DNA of 64,000 nt from Dipylidium caninum (lineage: Eukaryota > Platyhelminthes > Cestoda > Cyclophyllidea > Dipylidiidae). Shown here piece after piece: positions 25,861-36,304 of this stretch (its first letter is position 1; every line of letters starts with the position of its first letter). A program made the position numbers and the translations under genes. Below the pieces are notes generated by a model. The model saw only the letters and a program-made list of their open reading frames with translations. It was not told the origin of the DNA and made no database searches. The DNA lies in the NCBI GenBank assembly GCA_017562135.1, contig QEYB01000448.1, positions 1,488,001 through 1,552,000 of the forward strand. The letters are read 5' to 3'.

Positions 25861-27189
25861 ATATCCGGCCCATAATGTTCGAAGCTCGGAAGCAAACACT
25901 GTCCGGAGACGTGGGCCGTTTACCAAGCGTTGGAGATAATTGTTTCTTCAGCCTCCCGCCACCTCAAAAGATAGAGACGCTGCATGTGGGCTTATTGGGA
26001 TCGGCGGAGTGCAAGTCGGGGGGGGAGACCCATGTTACGGAATACTGCGCCGCTCAGTTGGCCGTCAGTTGCGCCCGAAATGGCTGTTGGCGTGTGTCTC
26101 CAGGGCTTCGCGTGCGCCGTCTGCGTTTGAACACGAGAGGCGGTCCAGCGTCACCAGGAGATCGGACACACCGGGAAGTCGGCCGACCGATCCATGAGCA
26201 AAGGTGTTGCAGCCCGAAGCAACGCCTCACGTCACGGGGGCTCGTCGGAGAAGAGGGGCGCCTGAGGAAGGCGGTACTCTCATCCGCAGGGCGCGGCTGC
26301 GGGTGCTTTTTAGTAGAGACCCTCGCACGTGAAAGGAGCTGTCGCGTAGTCTTTCCGCGAAAGGACTCCCTAACAATCTCCACTATCGTCTCCGTGGACG
26401 GTTCACAGGGCAGCCTCTGGAGGCGGTGCTCCAAGAACTCAAAGCCCGAATTTCTCCACTCTCGTAATTTCTAGTTCTCCGCTCCCAGGTGAGCGTGGTA
26501 ATGACATGTCTCATGATTATGACAGCTTCTTAGATCGTTGACACTGCAGTTTGTGACGACCGTCAACTCCTTATCAACTGCTCTCGGGTGCGAGTTGCAA
26601 CTGTCCGATCAGGAGAGCCAACTTAGGGGACGACTGTTGAGAGTATAATGTACTTGCTCTCCCCGTCGTTTTAGCTAAAATTTAAAAAAGTAGCGCGGCA
26701 TTTGATTCCAAATTTTCGGCTTAAATCTGCTTATTCCCACGAAGATTTGCGCCGCCGGTACATGGTGCTTAAGCGTGTTTGACGCTCTTTCGGGAAGCAC
26801 GAGTCTCACCTCGACGTCTGTAAAGGGTTACGAATTCAAGTGAGACTTCTGTGCTGCATAGTCCGCACTTGCCAAGGATTAAGTGGTGGTAGCATAACAC
26901 CACAGTCCTTCCTTTTATGCCTTTCGCAGCAGAAAACATCCACGTTGGCAAATTAAAATCATCCTTGCTATTTTCAAACTAAAATTCTGTAAATGTCTAA
27001 TAGGATGGGAAAGCGATGTATCACTTGGGCGAAAGATGACCGAGAGCATGTAATCCGCCAGGGCATGGAGAGGGGAGAGCAGCGAAACATCAACTCCACT
27101 GCGAAGATCGTCTCCCGCACGAGTTGGTGAATGCTCCTCACCGAGTCTGCGATCGGCCAATCACAGTCGAGTTGTTGCGGGACCAAAGG
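25861..27189. other. GC-rich stretch without a recognised gene
   Basis: Markedly more GC-rich than the preceding 3 kb. It carries long open frames on both strands (25875-26474 +; 26054 to about 26460 -) that overlap each other and resemble no family I know; the minus frame begins right after a TAG inside repeat copy B. Without splice or motif support neither is called as a gene. It may be a decayed mobile element. Confidence 0.45.
26461..26537. repeat. Diverged direct repeat, copy B
   Basis: Second copy of the segment at 25703-25789: CTCGTAATTTCTAGTTCTCC, then CATGTCTCATGATTATGACA and a GATC. The match is imperfect, so the duplication is not recent. The hairpin beside copy A is not retained here. 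Confidence 0.6.
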
Positions 27190-27197
27190 CATAAAAG
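27190..27197 (+). promoter_or_regulatory. TATA-like element upstream of the small secreted precursor
   Basis: CATAAAAG lies 61 nt before the first ATG of the plus-strand precursor gene at 27258, compatible with a start site near 27220. Position and sequence fit a core promoter, but nothing else confirms it. Confidence 0.35.
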
Positions 27198-27257
27198 GAG
27201 ATGAGGCTGCGAAACAGTCTCCATTGAGGAGGTTGCTCAACGCCTTCGTGGACCAGA

Positions 27258-28922
27258 ATGACCTTAAACGGTGCCTCCACGATAATGCCGCTTCTCGCCC
27301 TCTTGGTGCTCTCGGGCCACCTTCCCGAAGGCCACTCGCTTCAGCTTCCCACGCGCTCGGTCGTCAGACGGAGTCGAACACTGCAAGACTTATGTACGTA
27401 CATTCTCTTGGTGATGTGTTATAAGGGAAATCCCGTCGTATGAGCACGTTAGGTGGCACACCCACTGGATCCACACCATGGAATAGTTGTCAGGAGAGAC
27501 ATGCCAGGCGACACACAGAGAATCTCGTCCCTCCTGCAATACATCTCCGTGTATTTGGGTGTGTGTGGTTGATAAACATCCAAAATACGAGTATTTCGCC
27601 TTCAGACGCGATAAGTAGCCAATTCGAAAGAGTGTACGCCTCAGTAACACGATATGCATCCGCCAGTTCGAAGTCCACTTTGTCCCTTTCCGCCTCCTCC
27701 ATGCAGCGCCTTTCAACTCTCCCAATCCGGTGTCATATTTCACATCGTTGTCATCACCATCCACTGGACCATTTTTCCCATTCAAATGTTAATGCGAATT
27801 TTACTAATGAAATTAAAATTAAACATCATTGCCGAGCATCTCCCCTGCTGGCTGCCTTAGAAGGTGTTGGGTGAACAAGAGGGGGATGGCAGAAGGGGTC
27901 ATTTCCCTTTCCCCCGTACTTCATGAACCTGCGGGTGCTAATGGGTAATAAACGTCCTTTTTACGAGTTCTACCCCTGCAAGTAGCACCCTCCCAGTGGC
28001 AGCACTGCCTCCGAGTTCGTTGACCTTACTGAATAATTGCCAGTTAGGAGATTTTTGTGGTAAGGGTAGTTAGGAGGGTAAAGGTTTGCCATCCAGCGGT
28101 CACCTTGATGCCATCTCTCGCCCCATTTGTGCAGAGTCGAGAGGCGAGGAGGCACTCAACACGGAAGGTTACCAAAAATGCACCGATGTGCATATTTCGG
28201 GGATCAACAGGCGGCATCGCCTTTGTTACACCGAACATCACACGCAACCGCCTCACTGCCGCGTCCTCTTTCCTCACCTTCAGCGCGGATTCAAACTTAA
28301 TCCTTTCCTTTGCCAAAGTGGTTGTTTTTTTTAAATGGAAGATGACTGTGCAGAGTGACTTATGATCCACTCCACTCCTCCCCTAGATCGGTACGTCCAA
28401 CAGCAGTACCTGATGTGTCTCAAGTGTCCCAATTGCCCCTGCGAAACCAGTAAGTTGCTCCACTGCATCGCCTTCATCCACACAAATGCCATTCAACATG
28501 TGCCGGGCAGAGTGCTTTAAGGCCGACCGAAGCACAGACGTTTGCCGCTAAGTTTGCCGGGTAACCTGACTAGAAGTAGAATCCACCCTTAGCCGGTGCT
28601 GAGTGAGTGGCAGCTCTTCGTCCGTCCACAAGTCGACTGCGATCTTTGACCATGTGGGAAGAATACCCAAATGACCCAAAACAATTCATTGGGCCTAAGT
28701 GTAGTGGGGGTTTTATTCAAAGAAAATCTCCTTACTGCCACAGCATGACTCGAGTGCTCAGGTCACCAACACACCTCTTGCTTTGATTTTACTCTTGTAG
28801 GATTTAATCTGAAGAGACGATCGGAAGACATCGCCTGGCCACAAAACTCGAGGGAGGAGAGTCTCATCGCAAAGAACTTGGAGGACGCCCTGGACGACTT
28901 CCACAAGCGGCAGTACGAGTGA
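27258..28922 (+). CDS. Small secreted cysteine-containing precursor, candidate prepropeptide
   Basis: I do not recognise the family. Three exons, 27258-27393, 28387-28449 and 28801-28922, join in phase through gtacgt/ctag and gtaagt/gtag sites to give 106 residues (97 from the second Met at 27285). The start is a likely signal peptide, with MPLLALLVLSGHLPEG as its core. Downstream, RR in SVVRRS and KRR in FNLKRRS flank a segment of about 31 residues containing LYRYVQQQY and the cysteine motif CLKCPNCPC (spacing CxxCxxCxC); the tail ends in FHKRQYE. Signal peptide plus dibasic sites suggest a neuropeptide or peptide-hormone precursor; a small secreted cysteine protein is the alternative. The 993-nt first intron is GC-rich and holds unexplained open frames on both strands. 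A TATA-like element lies upstream; no nearby AATAAA was found. Confidence 0.55.
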
Positions 28923-29842
28923 GGCGCTGAGCCGTCGGACCTTCTTGACCCAGTTAAGGCGGTGTTCTTCCCCGATGTACCGGTCGACGAGGTCGAATGC
29001 TGTCACTAAATAACTCTTCTCCCCCCGCAAATCTGGCATTCTTAACACCCACTGGAGGTCGTTGACTTCACCGTGTTCTTGCGTCCCTCGTGAGCAACGA
29101 GCCAAACTGTCGGTTGTGCGCCACTCGAGGCGACCACGACACTGGCACGCGACGGTTTGCGTGTGTGAGACGTCCTCCACCGACATCGAATGCGATGGGA
29201 TGCGTTTTCATCCACCACCGCGAGTCAATTAACCCATTGTGGAGTTATTCGCGTAGAGGACGCATTCCTGCCGAAAATCGCGCAGTTTTGATGGCATTTA
29301 GTCGTTGGAGAGAACCAGCGCTGTCCTATTAAACACGGTGGCAGAGTCTAGTGATCACTAAACGAAAGTGTTGTTGCTAGGAGGGACGTTGTGAGATGAT
29401 AAAACCATTTAGATGGGACTCCATTTACTCCGAATATCAGTGGGACACAAAAAAGTAACGCTAAAATGATAGTCGCCGTCGTCGTCAGCAAATGCATCGC
29501 ATCTCTGGGGCGACGACGAATACGACGATGCTTCATCTGCTCCTTCAAAGTGCTCCCACGGTGGAAGCGCACCGCTGGAACAGACAGCAACCATCCGCCG
29601 AGTAAATGCGCCAGAGTATGAGTGAGAGAGCTTTAACAACCCCTCATCATAACACGAGTCTAATCGAAGTCCCACTTTGGAGAAGTCAACTTGCCGCTTG
29701 GCAGAAGGTTCTATCGCACCAGAGTTCTAACTGAGCCCGTCGTGGCGGGACCGACTTCGGGGCAGCCCATGGTCGAAATGACCACCTTTATAATCTCTTT
29801 TGAGGTGTGAGAAAAAGCCTTGTGCGTGTATCGAAAAAGTAG
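28923..29842. other. Region between two convergent secreted-protein genes
   Basis: Holds the 3' ends of the plus-strand precursor gene and of the minus-strand acidic protein gene. A minus-strand open stretch at 29409-29675 is acidic and coding-like but has no start context, splice partner or recognised family, so it is left uncalled. The minus-strand open frame at 28758-29186 is the shadow of exon 3 of the precursor gene. Confidence 0.5.
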
Positions 29843-29848
29843 TTTATT
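29843..29848 (-). terminator. AATAAA poly(A) signal of the acidic secreted-protein gene
   Basis: AATAAA on the minus strand lies 34 nt beyond the stop codon at 29883, in the right place for a short 3' UTR. Confidence 0.7.
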
Positions 29849-29882
29849 AACTGGATTAAATGTTGTAACTCCCCCGCCGGTT

Positions 29883-31052
29883 TCACCAAATGGGGCGTCT
29901 GGGGCTCCTCATTCTTCCTCCCCTGTTCTCACGGCGCTCGTACCTACCTCTGTATTTCCGAGGCTGCGACTGCTCCACCTTCGGAGCGGCGGTTGTCGTT
30001 GGTGGTGGCGGTGGCGGCGGCGTTGTCGTTGCCTCAGTCGTCGTCGTCGTCGTTGTCGTCGTCGTCGTCGTCGTTGGTGTTGTTGTAGCCGCCTCGGTAA
30101 CGGATTCTTCCTTCTCCCCTTCTGTAAGCTTTGCTCGTTCAACCGCTATTTGCGCATCCGCGAAGATACGTAGACGCTCACAGCATTCTGTTGTGGAGCA
30201 AACGAAACGGCATTTCGAGTCAAAACAACCGTAACCAAATAAGTCCTCCTTAATGCATGTGATGCCACTGCAGTTGGAGAAGACAATTTTTTCGGCCTCC
30301 GGTTGCGTTCCGGTGTCGCCTTTTACTGGTGTTTTCTCCTGAACCACATCGTCTATCTCCTCTTCGTCTGGCTTCTCTTGCTCCCTCTCCCCCTCCTCCT
30401 CCTTCTCCTTCTCCTCCTTCTCCTTCTCCTCCTTCTCCTCGATTTCCTCTTCATGGTCGTATTCGTCGCTGTACTGCCAACCCGATGCTTCGTCATTTTC
30501 ATCTTTGTCATCTTCATCGTCGTCGTATTTCCCAACATCATCGCCGCCTTCTTCACCTTGCTCGTAGTATTCCTCATCCGCGTGATACTCAGGATCATGT
30601 TCCTTGGATTCATACGCTTCATGTTCGTCTTCCTCCCAGTCGATCTCATCATCCCTCACCTCTTCGCCGTCCACTTCATCCTCATGCTGTTCGTTGCTCC
30701 TCTGATAATTCACATAACTCTCTTCCCTTTTCAATTCACCGGGGGATTCTTCTACAACCGGTTTGAAGTACGCATACTGATAACCGCCTACTTCCTCCTT
30801 TGGCGGCTCTGTGATCACCGGGGCGTACATGTTCCTGGCCTCCCCGCCTTCCTGTTGACGAGCGCTTTCTTGCGCCTTTCTCGCGCTGAAGGGGCGCTCC
30901 TCAGCCCCGCGACCTCGGCTCACGACCCTGCCATAAGACGGCATGTATCTGTCCGAGAACCGCCTCGACGGCTTGTACTCCTCCCCGTGATACGTGTAAG
31001 GCCGAGCCGCCGTGGCGGCCACGACGAGAAGGCAGAGCACGTAGAAGTTCAT
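29883..31052 (-). CDS. Intronless secreted acidic, Thr/Pro-rich protein
   Basis: Unrecognised family, 389 residues from the Met at 31052 (394 from an upstream in-frame Met at 31067). MNFYVLCLLVVAATAARP is a clear signal peptide. Then follow a Tyr/Arg-rich segment, a long Glu/Asp-rich block with Tyr scattered through it and runs of EEKEEKEKEEKE type, one compact cysteine segment with seven Cys in about 32 residues (pattern C-x4-C-x9-C-x4-C-x3-C-x4-CC), a Thr run followed by a Pro run, and an Arg-rich basic tail ending in RRPIW. A TATAAAAG box lies about 44 nt before the start, so the second Met fits the expected start site better. One exon, short UTRs and a strong TATA box suggest a highly expressed, stage- or gland-specific extracellular product such as an eggshell, matrix or mineral-binding protein; that role is inference only. 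Confidence 0.8.
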   Translation of the reverse strand: MNFYVLCLLVVAATAARPYTYHGEEYKPSRRFSDRYMPSYGRVVSRGRGAEERPFSARKAQESARQQEGGEARNMYAPVITEPPKEEVGGYQYAYFKPVVEESPGELKREESYVNYQRSNEQHEDEVDGEEVRDDEIDWEEDEHEAYESKEHDPEYHADEEYYEQGEEGGDDVGKYDDDEDDKDENDEASGWQYSDEYDHEEEIEEKEEKEKEEKEKEEEGEREQEKPDEEEIDDVVQEKTPVKGDTGTQPEAEKIVFSNCSGITCIKEDLFGYGCFDSKCRFVCSTTECCERLRIFADAQIAVERAKLTEGEKEESVTEAATTTPTTTTTTTTTTTTTEATTTPPPPPPPTTTAAPKVEQSQPRKYRGRYERRENRGGRMRSPRRPIW

Positions 31053-31095
31053 TGTCTCTCGTTTCATAGACGACTCTCTGGCTCAAACGATGCCA

Positions 31096-31103
31096 CTTTT
31101 ATA
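31096..31103 (-). promoter_or_regulatory. TATA box of the acidic secreted-protein gene
   Basis: TATAAAAG on the minus strand, ending 44 nt before the ATG at 31052 and 29 nt before the ATG at 31067. Transcription would start near 31070, leaving a 5' UTR of about 18 nt for the second ATG and almost none for the first. Confidence 0.75.
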
Positions 31104-31146
31104 CGCCTCCACTTGAACGATTTATCGTTTGGTGCTGTGCACTCAC

Positions 31147-31323
31147 CGCGGGACGAGGACAATTGCGCACTTCGGTGACCTTCGGAAGGTCCACCAGAGT
31201 GTGTTGTTGAGCCTCCAAGTGCATGTAGTTTCGGCCGCGGATCAAGTAGCCGATATGCGGATCCACTACGGCCTCGTTGGTTGACCCCATTGCCAAAAGA
31301 ACTTCAAAATACGCTGTGGCCAT
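31147..31323 (-). CDS. Possible first coding exon, product unknown
   Basis: Opens with ATG right after an in-frame TAA and runs 59 codons (MATAYFEVLL ... VRNCPRPA) to a good donor CCCGCG|gtgagt. The composition looks coding and the region is transcriptionally upstream of the acidic secreted-protein gene, whose TATA box would fall in the following intron. I found no partner exon that makes sense and no family. It could equally be chance. Confidence 0.25.
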
Positions 31324-34300
31324 GAGTTAAGGTCTTCTCGGTCAGTGGGATACTTTCTTAAAAAAAAAACTCTCTAACAGTCCGATGTCAATGAGAATAA
31401 TCACTCAGCTTTTCCAGGGAATATTCAACACTTCAGGTGTAAGTTTTTGTCCTTCTGCTCACGCGGAGAATAGTTTATTGTAAGGACGCGGAAAAACTCT
31501 CGGTTGTAACGAGAAGACTGCGGTGGGGCTGGGCACCTCCGGGAGATAATCCCCCGCCGGCACAATAACCACTTCGAAAAAAGACTATCCCCGAACCATC
31601 ACATGAGAGGAATCGCCCCTTACGCAACGCGATTTTCCTGCTGCAGGAAGAAGTTCAGACCGATTTTTCGTCGACGCGACTCATTTTCAACCCCCAGTCC
31701 TGACATCCGGTTGATTAATTTTCGCCCGGTGCTCTCATCTCCTTTGAATGCATTTCGTCATGAAGTTCCTCGTGTTTCACCGCGTAATTTTCCGCAAAAG
31801 CGTTTTTGGCTACTATAGCAGCTTCACATTTTTGATAAAGTGCCCGGTTTGTCTCATTCCCTAGGGTGGAGAGGGCTTTGTTCCCCAACAGTTTGCCTGC
31901 TACCAAACACTACTAAAGGTTCTATTGTCCGCGTTTTTCGTGCATTTACTTCATCGTGATGTGACTTTCCGGGACATATCTCATCTCCGAAAAGAGGCTA
32001 TGTAAAAGGGGAATGGGGAATGTGGGGGGGGGGGGGGCAGCTGAGGATCGGCGTGAACCTCCTCAGGGCAAAAAATCGCCAAATGCAATCATATGATAGG
32101 TCAAAACGGATACCGGGGCATCGGCGTAGGACTAAATCACACAAAGCACATCTCCGTCTTATTTAATAGGCTTGTCCCATTCTCTGGAGCCTTGTAATTG
32201 TGGATTTATTCAAATTATTCCTCTCCTCTAACACAAGTTAACGAAAATATGGAAGTTTTAGAGGCTTCGTGAATGTTCTCCTTCGACGTCCGACGTCCAC
32301 CCCGACATTTTATGTGCAATCGAATGAAAAGGCGTGTTTAGCAGAGAATTAAAAGCTCGAAAGCTATGATTTCAGGTACGAGCCAGAATCATAAGCTTCA
32401 GGAGCAAAGCATATTAAGGAAGGTTAATGCAATGCACACACATCACTCTTTCTTCGCTCCCCTCAGGGCAGACTGTCTTCACCCAACAACGAAAACCCTT
32501 CTTTTGGACTTCTCTACAAGTTTCGCGATTAATTCACGTTGAGGATGCCACTTTGTGATCATGGGATTTCCGGCTATTTCAGCGCCATATTCTAGTCAGA
32601 ATAACCAACGGAATAGTTACCCCTTTGAAGGAAGCAATGTTAAAGACATAGTGATAATGAAAAATAAGCAGATTTGTAGAAGACTGTCACATCTTCTTAG
32701 TCTTTTTCGCCAACAATACTACGAATAATAGCAAGTTCTGAATCCTCGATGAAGAATATCTCAATTGTAATTTGAAGCGCATATTTTGAAAAAATGAATT
32801 TGACACCCACGAATCCTAGTCGGTAAAACCACGATCCTGTAGATCGTAGACCACTTCTTTTGTTTAACCTTAATTACTTTCAAAACCGATGTAAATTATT
32901 AAATTTTATTATTGGAGGGAAATATGCATTTCTACTTTAATACGATTAGTAGCATCGCTTGTGCCATGACGTTTAAGACAACTTTGAGAAACGGGCAAAC
33001 ATGAACGACGAAATTTGCCAAGACGTATAAATTGTGCAACCATTTCTACACCCTAGTGATATCGTAAGACCTCGAGCCTTATCCTCTTGTGTTGCTGGCG
33101 TGGTTCGACGAAGCCGTGCCTGAAGGTAGACACATGGATTAGAAATTTTCGAAGTGAATGGACAAAACAGCCGCCATACTATTTTCATGGCTCCCAAGGC
33201 TTGAGCGCTCGATCAGTTTGTTCTGCATCATATTTGAAATAGACAAGCAATCACAAAAAACTCTGATAGATTATTTGTAGAGGCGTTTATGAAACAATGA
33301 GGATCTCTGTAGTAGATTTCCTGCAGGTCCACACAAAACGGTAGACAAAGAACTCCTCTAACGGAACTTCCCCTATCGAGACAATCTTAGCTCAAAGTCA
33401 CTTTTATTTTTACTTTCCCAAAAAGCACTTTTTTTGCTACAGCCCGTCAGGGTTGTGCCATACACTCAGCCCCTTTAAAACGTCCGTAATCCTCAGAGAC
33501 TCACATGTTTATCTGTTGCGTCAAATCACACAACGAAGTGAACACACGTGAAGCCACCGGTATTGAGACCAGTAAAGCGGTTTGTGGCTAATGGCACTGT
33601 AAGAACACTTTTATGCCCCGTCGGCTCGGAACTACAGCCATCATCGCCAGGCAAAGGAGATAATCACAGCTGTAATACCGCTCTACTTTGTTGGGTATGG
33701 TAGTTCCGGAAGAAGGCGAGCTACCCCCCACCGGAAGCGAACCTACCCTTCGCTTTTTTGCACCATTGCGGATAGGGGAATAATGTTACATGAGATAGCA
33801 GCTTCAAGTGCATCAGAAGCACTGTAGCAAGCAGCAGATGACGGACGCTCAAAGACCCTCGCGGTTAGCCGCACAGGCAAAACGTACAGCAATTTTTACG
33901 GTGGTTCCCATAGTCTAAATGGCGTTTTTGCGGGAACCCACAGCTGCAGAGGACCGTCGTCCCGTATTCGAGATCAGATGCCGCATTCGGATAACGGTCG
34001 CTGGCTACTTGCATATATTACAGAGGTAAAAAACATGCAAATAAGTGAAGATAAAGTAAGAAGGCACACGAAGGCGAGGAGAAAGGCCTGCGGAGAGAAA
34101 CGGGAGTCTGGACATGTTATCGGTTGCTGCAGACGCCTTCCTCGCTCTCTCTATCTCCCCCCTCCCGTTCTTCAGTGTTCTACCGAGATAATTTTGTTTA
34201 CTGTGGGCGCAGAACGGAGGAAGTGTTGTCTCCTACGATTGAATAGCATCCTCCTGGAGGTAAAAATGTAGAGTTAAATGCGTGCTTGGTTGGGTGCTTC

Positions 34301-34397
34301 GAGGATGGTCAAATCGCCGGCTAAGGAGTCGGGTATGTGGTATTTACTTCGCTAACGGGGAGGGAGAGAAGAGTGCAGGAAATACTAAGGGCGGTGG
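31324..34397. other. Intergenic region without a recognised gene
   Basis: About 3 kb. Contains a 14-nt G-run at 32024-32037 and scattered short open frames on both strands with no motif or splice support. No tRNA boxes were recognised. Confidence 0.5.
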
Positions 34398-35487
34398 TTA
34401 ATTTGCACCGCAGTATGCATTCGCCGGAACACAGAAGTGAAGTGGAACAATGGAGCGGTGAGGAGCACTGACCCCGGAAGAAGCCTTGAAGTCCAAATCT
34501 GCTTCCAGAGGACAGAGAAGGTCGGAGCCCAAATAGCGAACTGCGCCGGAGCTTCCACTCCCCGAGACATCAAAGATCTTTCGTATTGAAGGTCGCCGAT
34601 CTATCAGCTGTAGGAACAGAAGGAGATAGGAGTAGAACCATCAAATTATCCGGAAACGTATTCGTAAAGATAAGTGGCCAACGTCGTCATCGGCAGTCCT
34701 TCTAACCACCCGCCTTCTCCGACCTCGCGATAAGCCACTTCACCGACTTTCCCTCAATAGGTGGCTTTTGTTGTAGCTCGCGTTTAAAAAGTCAGTCGTC
34801 TAACATCGACGTTGCCACCGGTACAACCTCAACAGAAGTCCACGATGGCTGCAGGCATTTCGGAGTAAACTGTAGATACGATGGGTGTTTTAGCTGGGCC
34901 ATTCAAAAGCGCCCTATCGGAAGAAGGTAACACCCTGGTTAAGAGGGCCTTGGAGGGTTTGGAGGAGTTCGGTAATAAGCCTCTGCCAGTTCACTCTGCA
35001 GGAGCAACTTACCCCTTCGAAAGGGGAAGTCAGAGCCTTACAACGCCACAAACAGAAGAAGTGGTCGGGATGAGAAGCTCTTCGATGGCTGAATCGTTAA
35101 GCTGGCCAAATCGGATGCACACACACACACGTACAGCCACAGGAATCGTCGCTTTTTAAGGAAAACCGTTAGGCTTTTCCATGTTATCCAACTGATGTGG
35201 GCTACTTACAAAAGTGTTGGGGAAGTCAGACGGGGAGGAGACGAATTTTAGGCAAGTGGACTAGTCCGGAACACGACAAGTACCTTCAGAGTTGAATTTT
35301 TTCTAGGGCATTCAAGATAACGACAATTTCCCGGACTCCCCATTAGCAGGCAGGAGATTTTCTGCCTTCCTGAAGTCATAGTAATGAGGCCGAAGGATGT
35401 GGAACTAGTGGACTCGTCTTTACAGTGGCTGGGATGACCGACGGTGATGCGGCTCCTTCTCAACGCCCAAACCTCAGAAATTTCCCA
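34398..35487 (-). CDS. Two probable 3'-terminal exons, tentatively of liprin-beta
   Basis: Exon 35487-35284 (starting WEISEVWALRRS, donor AAG|gtactt) and terminal exon 34607-34398 (after tctgttcctacag, starting LIDRRPSIRKIFDV and ending ANAYCGAN-stop) are both phase 0. They could follow the phase-0 end of the last liprin-beta SAM exon at 36305. The sequence after the third SAM domain of liprin-beta is poorly conserved, so I cannot confirm the link by similarity. A separate small gene is the alternative. Confidence 0.4.
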
Positions 35488-36304
35488 CTTACAACAACAC
35501 CCAAAAGGTCCTAAGGTCAAAGCCCCTTCAAGGAACAGTAAATAAAGTAATTCATGTGGAAACATTTATACGCCGTTGGGAAGCATTCTCCTCCCCTCCC
35601 CCATGGATGCCTTCAACGGTTACTGCGAAGAGGAGGAGGAGAACAACAACAGAATGACTGGAAACGTGGAGAAACAGCGTAAAGTTAGGCAGTGGATACT
35701 ACTTCATGTTCCCTAATAAAAGAGCACGTTTTACTGCTGCTAATAAAAGTTAAAAGGTTTGGATAAATATTAACTCTCCCATTCTCGTCTATTTCGCCGC
35801 CATTTTAACATTCCCATGTCGACACGGCGCTTGAACGCCGACAAAAACATTTCATGTGCTGTTCCGAAATGTAAAGGATGAAGAGGCTAAAAATGTGCCC
35901 TCCTCGACTGCTCTACTGGGGTTTGAAGTCTGCGGAACGAAGTCGCATAGCATGGAGTCCGCCCCGAGGCAGCGTCACGCCTCCGCCACTGCGGTGGCAT
36001 GGGACGGCGCTCGCCTCGCCGCCCATCGCCGTGCCTTGTCACCATCACAGCTGATTCCATATTCACCAAATCTGCATAATCACCGTGTGTGAATGTTCCT
36101 CGTGCCCCCATTGGCAGCCCTTTTCAACGCAGTACACACTATTTTGGAGGATGACCTTTTCAACTTCATTTTCCCATGACAAAATCCGTAAATCTGGCCT
36201 GGCACCACTTCCTTCCTCCCTTCCTTCACTCTGCCCATGGAACGGGGACCTTACCGGGAGGGGGGGGGAGGGGAGGGGAGAGGAGCCAGATGTCACACAC
36301 AGAC

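Noticed and set aside
25875..26474. Plus-strand frame of 199 codons
   Set aside because: GC-rich, rich in Arg/Gly/Ser/Cys, overlapped by an equally long minus frame, no recognised motif or splice context; most likely a chance frame in a GC-rich block.
28758..29186. Minus-strand frame of 142 codons that reads like a helical protein
   Set aside because: It is antisense to exon 3 of the plus-strand precursor gene, which has proper splice sites, matching phase and a stop; the minus frame has none of these.
30303..31178. Plus-strand frame of 291 codons with a long Leu run
   Set aside because: It is the reverse complement of the Glu/Lys-rich block of the minus-strand acidic protein; the minus frame has the signal peptide, TATA box and poly(A) signal.
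32810..32870. Possible tRNA-like stretch with an ACGATC...GATCGT stem
   Set aside because: No A-box or B-box consensus and no cloverleaf could be drawn on either strand.
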